From Herbaspirillum sp. LeCh32-8 (GTDB lineage Bacteria; Pseudomonadota; Gammaproteobacteria; Burkholderiales; Burkholderiaceae_D), in the NCBI RefSeq assembly GCF_017814915.1, contig NZ_JAGIPZ010000009.1, forward strand, positions 62,001 to 126,000: a stretch of 64,000 bases of DNA, given 5' to 3'. Below the pieces are notes generated by a model. It saw nothing but the letters and a program-made list of their open reading frames with translations, was not told the origin of the DNA and ran no database searches. This document shows positions 36,867-47,488 of the stretch, piece after piece. Positions within the stretch are counted from its first letter, which is position 1, and each line of letters starts with the position of its first letter. A program made the position numbers and the translations under genes.

Positions 36867-38672
36867 TCAGATGACCTTGTCGGCCTTGACCTTGACGTAG
36901 CGCCCCGGCGCCGGCTCGATCTGCTTGTACTTCGCCGAACCCGCAGCCTTGGGCGCGGCCACCTTACGGCCGGCGTGCTTGGCCAGGAAGGCGGCCCATT
37001 CGGTCCACCAGCTTCCGGGATGCTCCTTCGCCCTGGCGAACCAGGCATCCGGATCAATTTCCAGCTTGTCGTTGATCCAGTAGTTGCGCTTGTTCTTCGA
37101 GGCCGGATTGATCACGCCCGCGATGTGGCCGGACGCGCCCAGCACGAAACGGTTGTTGGAACGCTTGGAAGCATTGATCAGCGCCACCGAGGCATAGGCC
37201 GACTTCCACGGTACGATGTGGTCGTCGCGCGAGGCGTAGATGAAGGCCGGCGCGGTGATCTTGCGCAGGTCGATCTTCTCGCCGGCCACCGTCAGCCGGC
37301 CCGGATCCTTCAGCGCGTTTTCCAGGTACATGTGGCGCAGGTAATAGCAGAACATCGGCCCCGGCAGGTTGGTGCTGTCGGCGTTCCAGTACAGCAGGTC
37401 AAAGGCGGTCGGCGCCTCACCCTTCAGGTAGTTCGATTCGACGTAGTTCCACAGCAGGTCGTTGGGCCGCAGGCTGGAGAAGGCGCTGGAGAAATCGCGC
37501 CCGGCCATCAAACCGCGCTTGCCGATCATCTGCTCGCGCATGGCCAGCTGCACTTCATCAATGTAGACATCGATGGCGCCGGTGTCGACGAAGTCCAGGA
37601 ACGTGGTCAGCAAGGTCAGGCTGGAGACCGGATCCTCGCCGCGCGCTGCCAGCAAGGCCAGCGCGCAGGACAGGATAGTGCCGCCCACGCAGAAGCCCAG
37701 CGCGTTGATCTGCGGCTGCTTGCTGACCTCCTGGGCGACGTGGATGGCCTTGACCACGGCGTCGTCGACGTACTGGTCCCAGGTGGCGCCGTCCAGCGAC
37801 GCATCGGCATTGCGCCAGGAAATCAGGAACACCGTGTGACCCTGTTCGACGGTATAGCGCACCAGCGAATTCTGCGGCTGCAGGTCGAGGATGTAGAACT
37901 TGTTGATGCAAGGCGGCACGATCAGCAGCGGCACCGCATGCACGGTCTTGGTCAGCGGCTTGTACTGGATCAGCTGGAACAACGCGTTCTCGTAGATCAC
38001 CGAACCTTCGCTGGCGCCGACGTCGCGGCCGACCTCGAATGCGGTTTCATCGGTCTGCGAGACGTGACCCTTCTGCAGGTCGGCCACCAGTTGCGCGATG
38101 CCCTTGGTCAGGCTTTCGCCCTTAGTTTCCAGCAGCTTCTGCTGGGCCACCGGATTGGTCGCAAGAAAATTGGCGGGCGACATCGCGTCGATCATTTGCT
38201 GCACCGCAAAACGCAGCTTGTGGCGCACCTTGTCGGTGCCCTTCACTGCGTCGGCCATGGCCAGCATGAAGCGGGAGTTCAACTGGTAGGCCGCAGCCTG
38301 AAACGCGAAGTAAGGATTCTCTTGCCAAGCCGGCGCCGACAGGCGGCGATCGGTGATGGCAGGCGGCCTGGAAGCCGCCATCGCCTGCCACAATTCGGAG
38401 AATTGCTGCGCGTAATCCTGCTGCAGACGCACGACATCGGCGGGATCCAGCGACGCGCCCATGTCGCCCAGCTGTTTGGCCAGAGAGGACGGGTCGAACT
38501 GTCCCGCTCCCGGCGGCAAGCCCATGCCGGGAAACGTCTGCAGTTGCGTTGGAATCTGTTGGAATTGGGACTGGAATTGCGATTGCAGGGAGGACCAGAA
38601 TTTCGGGTCGGACATCTGCGCCAGCCAAGCGGATACATCAGGAGAAGGTTGCTGCGGATTCTGCTTGTTCAT
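36867..38672 (-). CDS. phaC: class I polyhydroxyalkanoate synthase
   Basis: 601 residues, the length of class I enzymes. The lipase-like box GFCVGG places the nucleophile at Cys328. Catalytic partners are Asp484 in SRDDHIVPW and His516 in GASGHIAG. The variable N-terminal domain (1-170) is Gln-rich. It polymerises (R)-3-hydroxyacyl-CoA on granules. The gene starts 57 bases from a divergent small gene (38729), so a shared promoter region is likely. Confidence 0.97.
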   Translation of the reverse strand: MNKQNPQQPSPDVSAWLAQMSDPKFWSSLQSQFQSQFQQIPTQLQTFPGMGLPPGAGQFDPSSLAKQLGDMGASLDPADVVRLQQDYAQQFSELWQAMAASRPPAITDRRLSAPAWQENPYFAFQAAAYQLNSRFMLAMADAVKGTDKVRHKLRFAVQQMIDAMSPANFLATNPVAQQKLLETKGESLTKGIAQLVADLQKGHVSQTDETAFEVGRDVGASEGSVIYENALFQLIQYKPLTKTVHAVPLLIVPPCINKFYILDLQPQNSLVRYTVEQGHTVFLISWRNADASLDGATWDQYVDDAVVKAIHVAQEVSKQPQINALGFCVGGTILSCALALLAARGEDPVSSLTLLTTFLDFVDTGAIDVYIDEVQLAMREQMIGKRGLMAGRDFSSAFSSLRPNDLLWNYVESNYLKGEAPTAFDLLYWNADSTNLPGPMFCYYLRHMYLENALKDPGRLTVAGEKIDLRKITAPAFIYASRDDHIVPWKSAYASVALINASKRSNNRFVLGASGHIAGVINPASKNKRNYWINDKLEIDPDAWFARAKEHPGSWWTEWAAFLAKHAGRKVAAPKAAGSAKYKQIEPAPGRYVKVKADKVI

Positions 38673-38728
38673 GCTCGGATCTGCAATTTTCGCGTATCTT
38701 TACGGTTTGTCTCGAAGCCCCGGTCACC

Positions 38729-38998
38729 ATGTATATCGTTGCTATCGCATGGCTCTACGTCGTCTTCATGATGTCGATCACCGAACAATCCGCGGTCGCC
38801 GGAGTGATCACGTTTCTGCTGTACGGTGTATTTCCCTTGACCATCGTTTTATACCTGATGGGTACGCCGCAACGCAAGCGGAATCGACAAAAGATGGAGA
38901 AAATGAAAGCCTCCCGCAAGGAAGAGCAGGCAAATGTCGAGCAGGGGAAATGCGAGCAAAAAAACGAAAAAAACGCCACTGACAAAACGATCGGATGA
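38729..38998 (+). CDS. small membrane protein divergent from phaC
   Basis: 89 residues. Two hydrophobic segments, about 1-17 (MYIVAIAWLYVVFMMS) and 24-44 (AVAGVITFLLYGVFPLTIVL), are followed by a highly charged Lys/Glu-rich tail. The start at 38729 is the only Met before the first helix. I believe similar small proteins occur next to phaC in related bacteria, but that is recollection. The function is unknown. Confidence 0.7.
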   Translation: MYIVAIAWLYVVFMMSITEQSAVAGVITFLLYGVFPLTIVLYLMGTPQRKRNRQKMEKMKASRKEEQANVEQGKCEQKNEKNATDKTIG

Positions 38999-39112
38999 CG
39001 TATCGGCAACGTGCCGCCTGCCCCGCAGAGCACCCCGACGCACCAAGCCGGTGATCGCGCAAACCCGCGCGACACCAGGTCTTGCGCGATGCATCATCGC
39101 CATTGCGGCACG

Positions 39113-39376
39113 TCAGTACCGACGCGCGCGCAGCACCGCGATCTCACGGTACCTTCCTTTGAGCACCGTCAGCATGTCGCGCAAGACGCGGGTTCCGCGC
39201 CAGGGCGGCGACACGTAAGCCATACGTAACTGCACGCCGCCGCCACGTAACTCGCAGTCAAGCATGCCGATCATCTGGCCATTCACATACGCATAGACAT
39301 GGACCTCGTTCTGCTGTTGCAGCAGACGAGGTCCCTCGATGTTCCAGCCGCGCGCGACGCCGTAGCTATTCATCAT
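39113..39376 (-). CDS. hypothetical protein overlapping the TauE permease gene
   Basis: 87 residues (86 if the second ATG at 39373 is used, which fits the AGGTGAT site better). Beta-rich with EVHVYAYVNGQMIGMLDCELRGGGVQLRMAYVS, then a short basic helix VLRDMLTVLKGRYREI. Its start overlaps the permease stop (TGATG), so it is translated with it. I do not recognise a family. Confidence 0.6.
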   Translation of the reverse strand: MMNSYGVARGWNIEGPRLLQQQNEVHVYAYVNGQMIGMLDCELRGGGVQLRMAYVSPPWRGTRVLRDMLTVLKGRYREIAVLRARRY

Positions 39377-40146
39377 CAATCACCTGCGATGTGCGAGGCC
39401 AGATGCAGACCGAGCAAAAGCAGCCCGGCGAAGAAACAGCGGCGGAATGTCTGCGCCTTCACGCGGCCGCGCACCCAGGTGCCGACGGCCATGCCCAGCA
39501 ACGCCGGCAACAGCACCACCGCGGACGCACCGGCCACGCTGCCGCCGAAGGCGCCACCCTGCCCAAGATTGATCGCCAGCGCCGCGGTCGACACGGTGAA
39601 CGACAAACCCAGGGCCTGGATCAGTTCGTCGCGTTCGAGATTGAGCGCCTGCAGGTAAGGCACGGCCGGGATCACGAACACGCCGGTCGCGGCGGTGACC
39701 AGGCCGGTGGCCAGGCCGATCACCGGCGACCACCATTTCTCCTGCCCTGCTGGCACCGAGAATTTGAACGACGCCAGGCCCGCCACCGCATAGACGACCA
39801 GCGCCGCGCCCAGCGCGATGATGGCGCGTCGCCCGCCGTCGGCGCCCATGAACCCGCTGCCGGCCAGCGTACCGATCACGATGCCAACCAGCATGCCCCA
39901 CAGGCGGCGCGCCAGCGCGAGGAAGGCACCGCCGGCCAGCAGCTGCCATACGTTCGTCACCATCGAAGGCACGATCAGCAGCGCCGCCGCCTGCACCGGC
40001 GGCATCACCAGGCTCAGCAAGCCCACCGCCACGGTCGGCAAGCCCAGACCGATCACGCCCTTGACGAAGCCGGCGAGCAGGAACACCGCCAGACAAGCCG
40101 CCAGCACGGTGGCGTTCATGTCCATGAAAGAGAGAACGGTTTGCAT
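39376..40146 (-). CDS. sulfite exporter TauE/SafE family permease
   Basis: 256 residues with about eight hydrophobic helices and the family pattern GFVKGVIGLGLPTVAVGLLS near the N-terminus, repeated in the second half as GLVTAATGVFVIPAVPYL. TauE/SafE proteins move organosulfonates, sulfite or other small anions. Start uncertain: 40146 lacks a ribosome site, and ATGs at 40125 or 40119 would still keep the first helix. The divergent LysR regulator at 40289 is the likely controller. Confidence 0.85.
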   Translation of the reverse strand: MQTVLSFMDMNATVLAACLAVFLLAGFVKGVIGLGLPTVAVGLLSLVMPPVQAAALLIVPSMVTNVWQLLAGGAFLALARRLWGMLVGIVIGTLAGSGFMGADGGRRAIIALGAALVVYAVAGLASFKFSVPAGQEKWWSPVIGLATGLVTAATGVFVIPAVPYLQALNLERDELIQALGLSFTVSTAALAINLGQGGAFGGSVAGASAVVLLPALLGMAVGTWVRGRVKAQTFRRCFFAGLLLLGLHLASHIAGD

Positions 40147-40288
40147 GAGGAAATGGAAAGGAGCAGGAAAGAAAAGCGGCAACGGGTTTCAACTGACAGC
40201 AGTCTGCCAGCCATCGCGCCGCCTGAAAATGTGGAATACACTTAGCCAGCCTTCGGTTTGGACGAAGGCATGATCCCCCTACCCACCT

Positions 40289-41206
40289 ATGAGCAACCGA
40301 TTCGAGCTTTCCGACCTGCGCCTGTTCCTGGCCATTGTGGAGACCGGCAGCATCACCGCCGGCGCGGCGCGCTCGCACATGGCGCTGGCCTCGGCCAGCG
40401 CGCGCATCCGCAACATGGAAGACGCGCTGGGCGCCGCCCTGCTGGAGCGCGGCCGGCGCGGCGTGCAGACTACCGACGCCGGCCGCGCGCTGGCGCATCA
40501 CGCCCGCATGATGGCCCAGCAGATGGAACAGCTGCGCGACGAGCTGGGCCAGTACGCGCAAGGCCTCAAGGGCCACATCCGCCTGCTGTGCAACACCTCC
40601 GCCATGACCGAATTCCTGCCGGAGGTGCTGGCCGAATTCCTCGCGCGCCATCCCCATACCGACATCGAACTGGAAGAAAAACTCAGCTACGAAGTGGTGC
40701 AGTCGGTGGTGGACGGCGTGGCCGACGTCGGTATCATTGCCGACTCCACCGACAGCGGGCCGCTGCAGACCTTCCCGTTCCGCCAGGACAACCTGGTCGC
40801 GGTGCTGGCCAAGCGGCATCCGCTGGCCAAGCGCAAGTCCTTGGCCTTCGGCGAACTGCTGGGCGAGGACTTTGTGGGCCTGTCCGGCGACAGCGCCCTG
40901 CAGCAGCATCTCTCCGGACACGCTACGCGCGCCGGCAAGCGCCTGCAATACCGCGTACGCCTGCGCAGCTTCGACGGCATTTGCCGCATGGTCGAACAGC
41001 AGGTCGGCGTGGCAGTGATTCCGGAGACTGCGGCGCATGCCGGCGCCGCCCACATGGACATCCGCGCCATCCCGCTGTCCGACGCCTGGAGCCGGCGCCA
41101 GCTGCTGATCTGCGTGCGCGGACTGGATGGCATGCCGGGCCACACGCGCGAGCTGATCCAGGCGCTGCAGGCGCATCCGCAGCGCCACACGGCGCGACCT
41201 GCCTGA
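40289..41206 (+). CDS. LysR-family transcriptional regulator
   Basis: 305 residues. The helix-turn-helix lies at about 8-65 (LFLAIVETGSITAGAARSH, ASARIRNMEDALG, TTDAGRALAHHA). The substrate-binding domain covers about 95-295 (VADVGIIAD, QQVGVAVIPE). It is divergent from the TauE permease, 142 bases apart; this is the classical layout in which LysR regulates the opposite gene and itself. The inducer is unknown. Confidence 0.92.
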   Translation: MSNRFELSDLRLFLAIVETGSITAGAARSHMALASASARIRNMEDALGAALLERGRRGVQTTDAGRALAHHARMMAQQMEQLRDELGQYAQGLKGHIRLLCNTSAMTEFLPEVLAEFLARHPHTDIELEEKLSYEVVQSVVDGVADVGIIADSTDSGPLQTFPFRQDNLVAVLAKRHPLAKRKSLAFGELLGEDFVGLSGDSALQQHLSGHATRAGKRLQYRVRLRSFDGICRMVEQQVGVAVIPETAAHAGAAHMDIRAIPLSDAWSRRQLLICVRGLDGMPGHTRELIQALQAHPQRHTARPA

Positions 41207-41226
41207 GCGCTTGACGGCGCAAGAAC

Positions 41227-41262
41227 GAAAAATGGCGGCCACGCTTGCGCGTGTGCCGCCAT
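41227..41262 (-). terminator. terminator of pgeF
   Basis: ATGGCGGC (41232-41239) / GCCGCCAT (41255-41262) with an inner CACGC/GCGTG pairing; T5 follows on the minus strand (41227-41231). It lies between convergent genes. Confidence 0.7.
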
Positions 41263-41304
41263 GTTGATCACGTCGATGCGGTCAGGCCGATGACCGCATC
41301 CGGA

Positions 41305-42051
41305 TTACTTGAGCCAGACCAGCGACGCCATCCGCCCTGTCGTCTTGTCGCGCCGATATGAATAGAAACGCTCGTCGGCGACGGTGCACAAACCGCCGCC
41401 GGTTACGTCCATCACACCAATGGCGCCCAGGCGCAGGCGCGCCAGCGCGTAGATATCAGCCAGATATTTGCCTGGACGGCCTTCATAGCCCCGGAACGCC
41501 TCGCCGGCCGCGGCGTCGTGACGGAGGAAAGCCTCGCGCACCTCGGCGCCGACTTCAAAACGCTCGGCGCCGATGGCCGGGCCCAGCCAGGCCATGATGT
41601 CCTGCGCGCCGCGCGCGCGCATTGCCGCCACGGTGTTTTCCAGCACGCCGGCGGCCAGGCCGCGCCAGCCGGCATGGGCCGCGCCCACCACCTTGCCGCC
41701 GCGATCGCAGAACAGCACCGGCAGGCAATCGGCGGTCATCATCACGCACACCGCACCGGGCGTGCTGCTGACGGCGCCGTCGCCTTGCGCTTCGAGCGGC
41801 AATGCGGCGGCGTCCAGCACCGCGGTGCCATGCACCTGCGACAGCCAGGCCGGCTCCTGCGGCAGCAGGCGGCGCAGCTGCGCACGATTCTTCGCCACCA
41901 GCGCCGGATCGTCGTCCACATGGGTGCCGAGATTCAAGCCCGGGCCGCCCTTGCCGTCGCCGTATGGCGCGGGGCTGTGGCCGCCTGCGCGCAAGGTCAC
42001 CAGCGCGCCAACATTGTCAGGCGCTGGCCAGTCTGGAATCAACAGCTCCAT
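41305..42051 (-). CDS. pgeF: peptidoglycan editing factor PgeF (YfiH, laccase-domain amidase)
   Basis: 248 residues from MELLIPDWPA, which lines up with the YfiH family start; an 11-residue extension to 42084, overlapping rluD, is also possible. Metal ligands are the family set His74 (SQVHGTAV), Cys109 (TADCLPVLF) and His126 (AAHAGWRG). PgeF hydrolyses misincorporated serine-containing muropeptides. It is coupled to rluD, a very common pairing. Confidence 0.93.
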   Translation of the reverse strand: MELLIPDWPAPDNVGALVTLRAGGHSPAPYGDGKGGPGLNLGTHVDDDPALVAKNRAQLRRLLPQEPAWLSQVHGTAVLDAAALPLEAQGDGAVSSTPGAVCVMMTADCLPVLFCDRGGKVVGAAHAGWRGLAAGVLENTVAAMRARGAQDIMAWLGPAIGAERFEVGAEVREAFLRHDAAAGEAFRGYEGRPGKYLADIYALARLRLGAIGVMDVTGGGLCTVADERFYSYRRDKTTGRMASLVWLK

Positions 42052-42061
42052 GGGCGAGCGT

Positions 42062-43198
<1,137 letters not shown>

Positions 43199-43202
43199 CA
43201 GC

Positions 43203-43208
43203 TATAAT
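43203..43208 (+). promoter_or_regulatory. candidate -10 element for bamD
   Basis: A perfect TATAAT hexamer 108 bases before bamD. No good -35 is visible at 17 bp spacing (GGGTTT), so it would need an activator or another element. Confidence 0.3.
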
Positions 43209-43315
43209 CGCCGGATTGGGCGGGTTGTATTTCGGGTAACCATGCAACCAGCCCGGACAGGCGCCCGCGCCTGATAGGCAAAAACGGTAAGCATCCAGAC
43301 AAGTACACAAGAGTC

Positions 43316-44116
43316 ATGCACAAAATCTTATTGAAGTTCATCACCGTCGGCTTCGCCCTGTCCCTCACGGCCTGCGGCCTGTTGCCAGAACAGAAAGACG
43401 AGACCGTCGGCTGGTCTGCCGCGAAATTATACTCGGAAGCCAAGGACGAACTGAACGCCGGCGGCTATGAGAAGTCGATCAAGTATTTCGAGAAGCTGGA
43501 ATCGCGCTACCCGTTCGGCACCTACGCCCAGCAGGCGCAGATGGACATCGCCTACGCCTACTACCGCCAGAATGACCAGGCGCAAGGCCTGGCCGCGACG
43601 GACCGTTTCATCAAGCTGCACCCGAACCATCCCAACGTCGACTACATGTACTACCTGCGTGGCCTGATCAACTTCAATGATCGCACCAGCATCTTCGACA
43701 CCTTCACCGACCAGGACAACACTGAGCGCGACCCCAAGGCAATGCGCGATGCGTTCGACTCGTTCAAGCTGCTGGCCGAACGTTTCCCCGACAGCAAGTA
43801 CACGCCTGACGCCGTGGCCCGCATGAAGTACCTGGTCAACGCCATGTCGCAATACGACGTGCACGTGGCCAATTACTACTTCCGCCGCGGCGCCTATGTC
43901 TCGGCCGCCAATCGCGCCCAGGCGGCCATCAAGCAATACCCGGACGCACCGGCCAACGAAGAAGCCCTGTTCATCCTGATGCGCTCCTACGACGCGCTGG
44001 GCCAGACCAAGCTGCGTGACGACACCCAGCGCATCATCCAGGCCAACTACCCGAACAGCCCCTGGTTCACCGGCGGCCCGAAGCAAAAGGCCAAACCCTG
44101 GTGGAAGCTCTGGTAA
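43316..44116 (+). CDS. bamD: outer membrane assembly lipoprotein BamD
   Basis: 266 residues. The lipobox LTAC places the lipidated Cys at 20, followed by Gly. Five tetratricopeptide-like helix pairs follow (YEKSIKYFEKLESRYPFGTYA, GLAATDRFIKLHPNHPNVDY, AMRDAFDSFKLLAERFPDSKY and others). BamD is the essential lipoprotein that holds BamC/E and contacts BamA. It sits alone, with a strong terminator downstream. Confidence 0.95.
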   Translation: MHKILLKFITVGFALSLTACGLLPEQKDETVGWSAAKLYSEAKDELNAGGYEKSIKYFEKLESRYPFGTYAQQAQMDIAYAYYRQNDQAQGLAATDRFIKLHPNHPNVDYMYYLRGLINFNDRTSIFDTFTDQDNTERDPKAMRDAFDSFKLLAERFPDSKYTPDAVARMKYLVNAMSQYDVHVANYYFRRGAYVSAANRAQAAIKQYPDAPANEEALFILMRSYDALGQTKLRDDTQRIIQANYPNSPWFTGGPKQKAKPWWKLW

Positions 44117-44142
44117 GCCCTCGCGGCCCGACGCCACCCAAC

Positions 44143-44172
44143 AAAAAGCCCCGCACTGTGGGGCTTTTTTAT
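44143..44172 (+). terminator. terminator of bamD
   Basis: AGCCCC (44147-44152) and GGGGCT (44160-44165) with an inner CAC/GTG pairing, then TTTTTT. It also faces the end of the convergent yaaA. Confidence 0.85.
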
Positions 44173-44214
44173 TGCCGGAATTGCATCACGCCGATCCTCC
44201 GGGCTGCCGGCTGA

Positions 44215-44991
44215 TCACGCCTCCAGCTTACGGCGAAACACCCAGCTGCTCTCGGTCGACGCGTCTTCAGCGAAGGCGTAGCCGTCCAGGTCGAAGCCCT
44301 TGAGCTTTTCCGGCTGGCTGATGTTCTTCAGCGCCGCATAGCGCGCCATCAGGCCGCGCGCACGCTTGGCGTAGAAGGAAATGATCTTGTACTTGCCGCC
44401 CTTCCAGTCTTCGAACACCGGCGAGATCACCTTAGCCTTGAGCAACTTCGGCTTGACCACCTTGAAGTACTCCTCCGAGGCCAGGTTCACCAGCACCGGC
44501 GCCTTTTGCGACGCCAGCTCCGCGTTCAGCGCCTCGGTCACTTCATTGCCCCAGAACGCATACAGGTCCTTGCCGTGCGGATTAGCCAGCTTGGTGCCCA
44601 TCTCCAGGCGGTAGGGCTGCATCAGGTCCAGCGGACGCAGCATGCCGTACAGGCCGGACAGAATGCGCACGTGATTCTGCACGAAATCGAGCTGCTTGGC
44701 ATTCAAGGACGCCGCATCCAGCCCTTCGTAGACGTCACCGTTGAAGGCCAGCACCGCCTGCTTGGAATTCTTGGCGCTGAACTTGCGCGACCAGCTTGCA
44801 TAACGGTTCACGTTCAACACCGCCAGCTGGTCGGAAATGCCCATGAGGCTGCCGACCTGGGCCGGCGACAATGCCTTGAGCACCTCGATCAGTTCGGCCG
44901 AGCGGGGGATGAAGGACGGCGTGGTGTGGACATCGGTAGTGGGCGCCGTGTCGTAGTCGAGCGACTTGGCGGGAGACAAAACAATCAGCAT
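44215..44991 (-). CDS. yaaA: YaaA (DUF328/UPF0246) peroxide-stress protein
   Basis: 258 residues beginning [14 protein letters not shown], the family hallmark, with [21 protein letters not shown] and [20 protein letters not shown] blocks and [15 protein letters not shown] near the C-terminus. In E. coli YaaA lowers intracellular iron damage after H2O2. It is a single gene divergent from the chemoreceptor. Confidence 0.93.
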   Translation of the reverse strand: MLIVLSPAKSLDYDTAPTTDVHTTPSFIPRSAELIEVLKALSPAQVGSLMGISDQLAVLNVNRYASWSRKFSAKNSKQAVLAFNGDVYEGLDAASLNAKQLDFVQNHVRILSGLYGMLRPLDLMQPYRLEMGTKLANPHGKDLYAFWGNEVTEALNAELASQKAPVLVNLASEEYFKVVKPKLLKAKVISPVFEDWKGGKYKIISFYAKRARGLMARYAALKNISQPEKLKGFDLDGYAFAEDASTESSWVFRRKLEA

Positions 44992-45220
44992 GGGATTTCA
45001 TCCAATCAACAGGTTCGCGCCATGATACAGAAAGCTCGGCCATTGCGTACGCCGGCGGCACCCGCGCGCCGGGCCGATACGCGAATTTGCCAAGCAAAGA
45101 CAGCGCTATTGCGACCTTTGCCGCACCCTCGCCGCTTCTACACTGTGCCGGCAAGCCATGCGGGCGCGCCCCTGCCCGCGTGGTTCGTTTGCCCACTCCA
45201 TTGACACAAGGGAACCCATC

Positions 45221-46963
45221 ATGAACTGGTTCTACGACCTGCGCATCGCGCGCAAGCTGCTGCTCACCTTCGCCGCCATCCTGGTACTGACCGCCGTCCA
45301 GGGCGTGTTTTCCATTGTGCAACTGGCCAAAGTCAACCAGGCGTCGACCGACATCGCAAGCGACTCCCTTCCAAGCATCCGCTACCCGCTGGAATCCAAG
45401 GTCGCGCTGGCGCGCATCCGCACCGTCCAGTTGCAGCATCTGTTGCCCGGCAACGAAGGCAACGTCGAGAACAACGAGAAGCTGATCGCCGGCCAAATGG
45501 CAGTGCTCAATGCAGCGCTCGACAAATATGCGCCACTGACCGACACCCCCGAAGAAAAGACTTACTTCAACGCCATCAAGACCGACCTCGCCACCTTCAA
45601 CACGCTGCATCAGAAGGTGGCCGGCGACGTGCGCGCGCAAAAGATCGACGAAGCGCGCGAAGTCCTGATCAAGGAAGTCACGCCGGTCTACCTGCGCATC
45701 TTCGATACGCTGGACAAGGTGGTGCAGATCAACGTCAACGCCGCCGACGCCACCGACAAGGAAGCGCAATCGCGCTATGAAAATTCGCGCACCATGATCA
45801 TGCTGATCCTGGCCTGCTGCATCGGCCTGGGCCTGGTGCTGGCGACCTGGGTCGCGCGCATCGTCTCGCGCCCGCTGCAGGACGCCATGCACGTAGCTGA
45901 GCGCGTGGCCGAGGGCGATCTCACCGTCGACATCAAACCCTCCGGACGCGACGAGACCGGCCGCCTGATGCATTCGCTCAAGGCCATGAACGACAGCCTG
46001 CAGCGCATCGTCAGCCAAGTGCGCCAAGGCACCGACACCATCAGCACCGCCTCGCGCGAGATCGCCAGCGGCAACCTTGACCTGTCCCAGCGCACCGAAG
46101 AGCAAGCCAGCTCACTGGAAGAAACCGCCTCGGCCATGGAAGAGCTGACTTCCACCGTCAAGCAGAACGCCGACAACGCGCGTCAGGCCAACCAGCTGGC
46201 CAACTCGGCCTCGGACGTCGCCGTCCAGGGCGGCAGCGTGGTCGGCCAGGTGGTCGACACCATGGGCGCCATCAACGAGTCGTCGCGCAAGATCGTGGAC
46301 ATCATCAGCGTGATCGACGGCATCGCTTTCCAGACCAATATCCTTGCGCTGAACGCTGCGGTGGAAGCAGCGCGCGCCGGCGAACAGGGCCGCGGCTTTG
46401 CGGTGGTGGCCTCCGAGGTGCGCTCGCTGGCGCAGCGTTCGGCCTCGGCCGCCAAGGAGATCAAGCAGCTGATCGACGACTCGGTCGCCAAGGTCGACAC
46501 CGGCAGCAAGCTGGTCGAGCAGGCCGGCGCGACCATGACCGAAGTGGTCTCCAGCGTGCGTCGCGTGACCGACATCGTCGGTGAAATCACCGCCGCCAGC
46601 TCGGAGCAGAGCGACGGCATCGAACAGGTCAACATCGCCATCACCCAGATGGATGAAGTGACGCAACAGAACGCCGCGCTGGTGGAACAGGCGGCCGCCG
46701 CTGCCGGTTCACTGCAAAGCCAGGCGGAAAAGCTGGCTGAGCTGGTCAGCGTGTTCAAGCTGGATCGCCACCAGATGAACGCCAACGATGCGCCAGCCAC
46801 CCGCGCCACCCCGCGCCCGGCCCCGGCGTCGATGCCGAAACCCGCCGCCAAGGCAGCGCCTGCGATCAAATCGGCAGCTGCCCAAGCGCCTGCGCTGCCG
46901 CCCAAGAAAGCGGCGTCCAAACCGGCGCCGGACAACGACGGCGATGCGTGGGAGCAATTCTGA
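45221..46963 (+). CDS. methyl-accepting chemotaxis protein with C-terminal AWEQF tether
   Basis: 580 residues. First membrane helix about 11-32, a periplasmic four-helix-bundle (4HB_MCP) domain to about 185, second helix about 190-210, HAMP, and the signalling domain. Its tip carries IAFQTNILALNAAVEAARAGEQGRGFAVVASEVR. The tail is Pro/Ala/Lys-rich and ends GDAWEQF, resembling the NWETF pentapeptide that recruits CheR and CheB. The start MNWFYDLRIA at 45221 has a GGGAACC site. The ligand is unknown. A terminator follows. Confidence 0.93.
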   Translation: MNWFYDLRIARKLLLTFAAILVLTAVQGVFSIVQLAKVNQASTDIASDSLPSIRYPLESKVALARIRTVQLQHLLPGNEGNVENNEKLIAGQMAVLNAALDKYAPLTDTPEEKTYFNAIKTDLATFNTLHQKVAGDVRAQKIDEAREVLIKEVTPVYLRIFDTLDKVVQINVNAADATDKEAQSRYENSRTMIMLILACCIGLGLVLATWVARIVSRPLQDAMHVAERVAEGDLTVDIKPSGRDETGRLMHSLKAMNDSLQRIVSQVRQGTDTISTASREIASGNLDLSQRTEEQASSLEETASAMEELTSTVKQNADNARQANQLANSASDVAVQGGSVVGQVVDTMGAINESSRKIVDIISVIDGIAFQTNILALNAAVEAARAGEQGRGFAVVASEVRSLAQRSASAAKEIKQLIDDSVAKVDTGSKLVEQAGATMTEVVSSVRRVTDIVGEITAASSEQSDGIEQVNIAITQMDEVTQQNAALVEQAAAAAGSLQSQAEKLAELVSVFKLDRHQMNANDAPATRATPRPAPASMPKPAAKAAPAIKSAAAQAPALPPKKAASKPAPDNDGDAWEQF

Positions 46964-46980
46964 AGCGATGTTCAGTAAAG

Positions 46981-47005
46981 ACAGCCTCCTACGGGGGCTG
47001 TTTTC
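46981..47005 (+). terminator. terminator of the chemoreceptor gene
   Basis: ACAGCCTCC (46981-46989), loop TAC, GGGGGCTGT (46993-47001) with one G-T wobble, then TTTTC. Confidence 0.75.
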
Positions 47006-47193
47006 ACATAGGCGGCGTTGCTGGCGTCACATCCTGCTCAAGTGCGTGGCGCGACTTGCCGATAATCAAGTTGACAGGCACTTGCCGCGCGCTTTGCGGT
47101 CAACGCAGGTGAAGACTACATTGGTATTGCAAGGCTTATCAAAAGCGCAATACCCCGATTGCAGCAGCCTGGCCATCAGGCAAGGAGGAGACC

Positions 47194-47475
47194 ATGAAAC
47201 GCGACAAAGCCCTGATGGGCGAAATCCTGAAACAGCTCGCCTCGTTCGGCACCATCTACGGCGACGTGGAAAAAATCCAGAGCGCCCTGCCAGGCCAGAT
47301 TGCGCCCGAGGTCATCCTGCACCACCTGCGCCTGCTGCATGACCGCGGACTGGCGGCGGTGGACATGCATAATTTCTGGCGCGTCACCGACCAGGGGTAT
47401 GATGCGCTTGAAAGCGGCGGCCTCTTCGCCGCGCAAGGCATGCCGCCGGTCGAGAACCGCGGCATCGACAACTAG
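47194..47475 (+). CDS. small winged-helix (DUF2513-like) protein
   Basis: 93 residues: MKRDKALMGEILKQLASFG, PEVILHHLRLLHDRGLAAV and FWRVTDQGYDALESGG give the helix, helix, wing pattern of DUF2513-like proteins. A strong AAGGAGGAGA ribosome site precedes it. It stops 13 bases before the PIN gene, so the two are co-transcribed. It could be an antitoxin or regulator of the PIN protein; that is inference. Confidence 0.7.
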   Translation: MKRDKALMGEILKQLASFGTIYGDVEKIQSALPGQIAPEVILHHLRLLHDRGLAAVDMHNFWRVTDQGYDALESGGLFAAQGMPPVENRGIDN

Positions 47476-47488
47476 ATTTTTGGATTCA

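Noticed and set aside
39380-41242. A 620-residue minus-strand frame opposite the LysR gene and overlapping TauE
   Set aside because: It crosses two well-supported genes in other frames and has shadow-like composition.
45071-45078. GCCGATAC upstream of the chemoreceptor gene as a FliA -10
   Set aside because: No TAAA-like element lies 11 bases upstream, so the match is probably chance.
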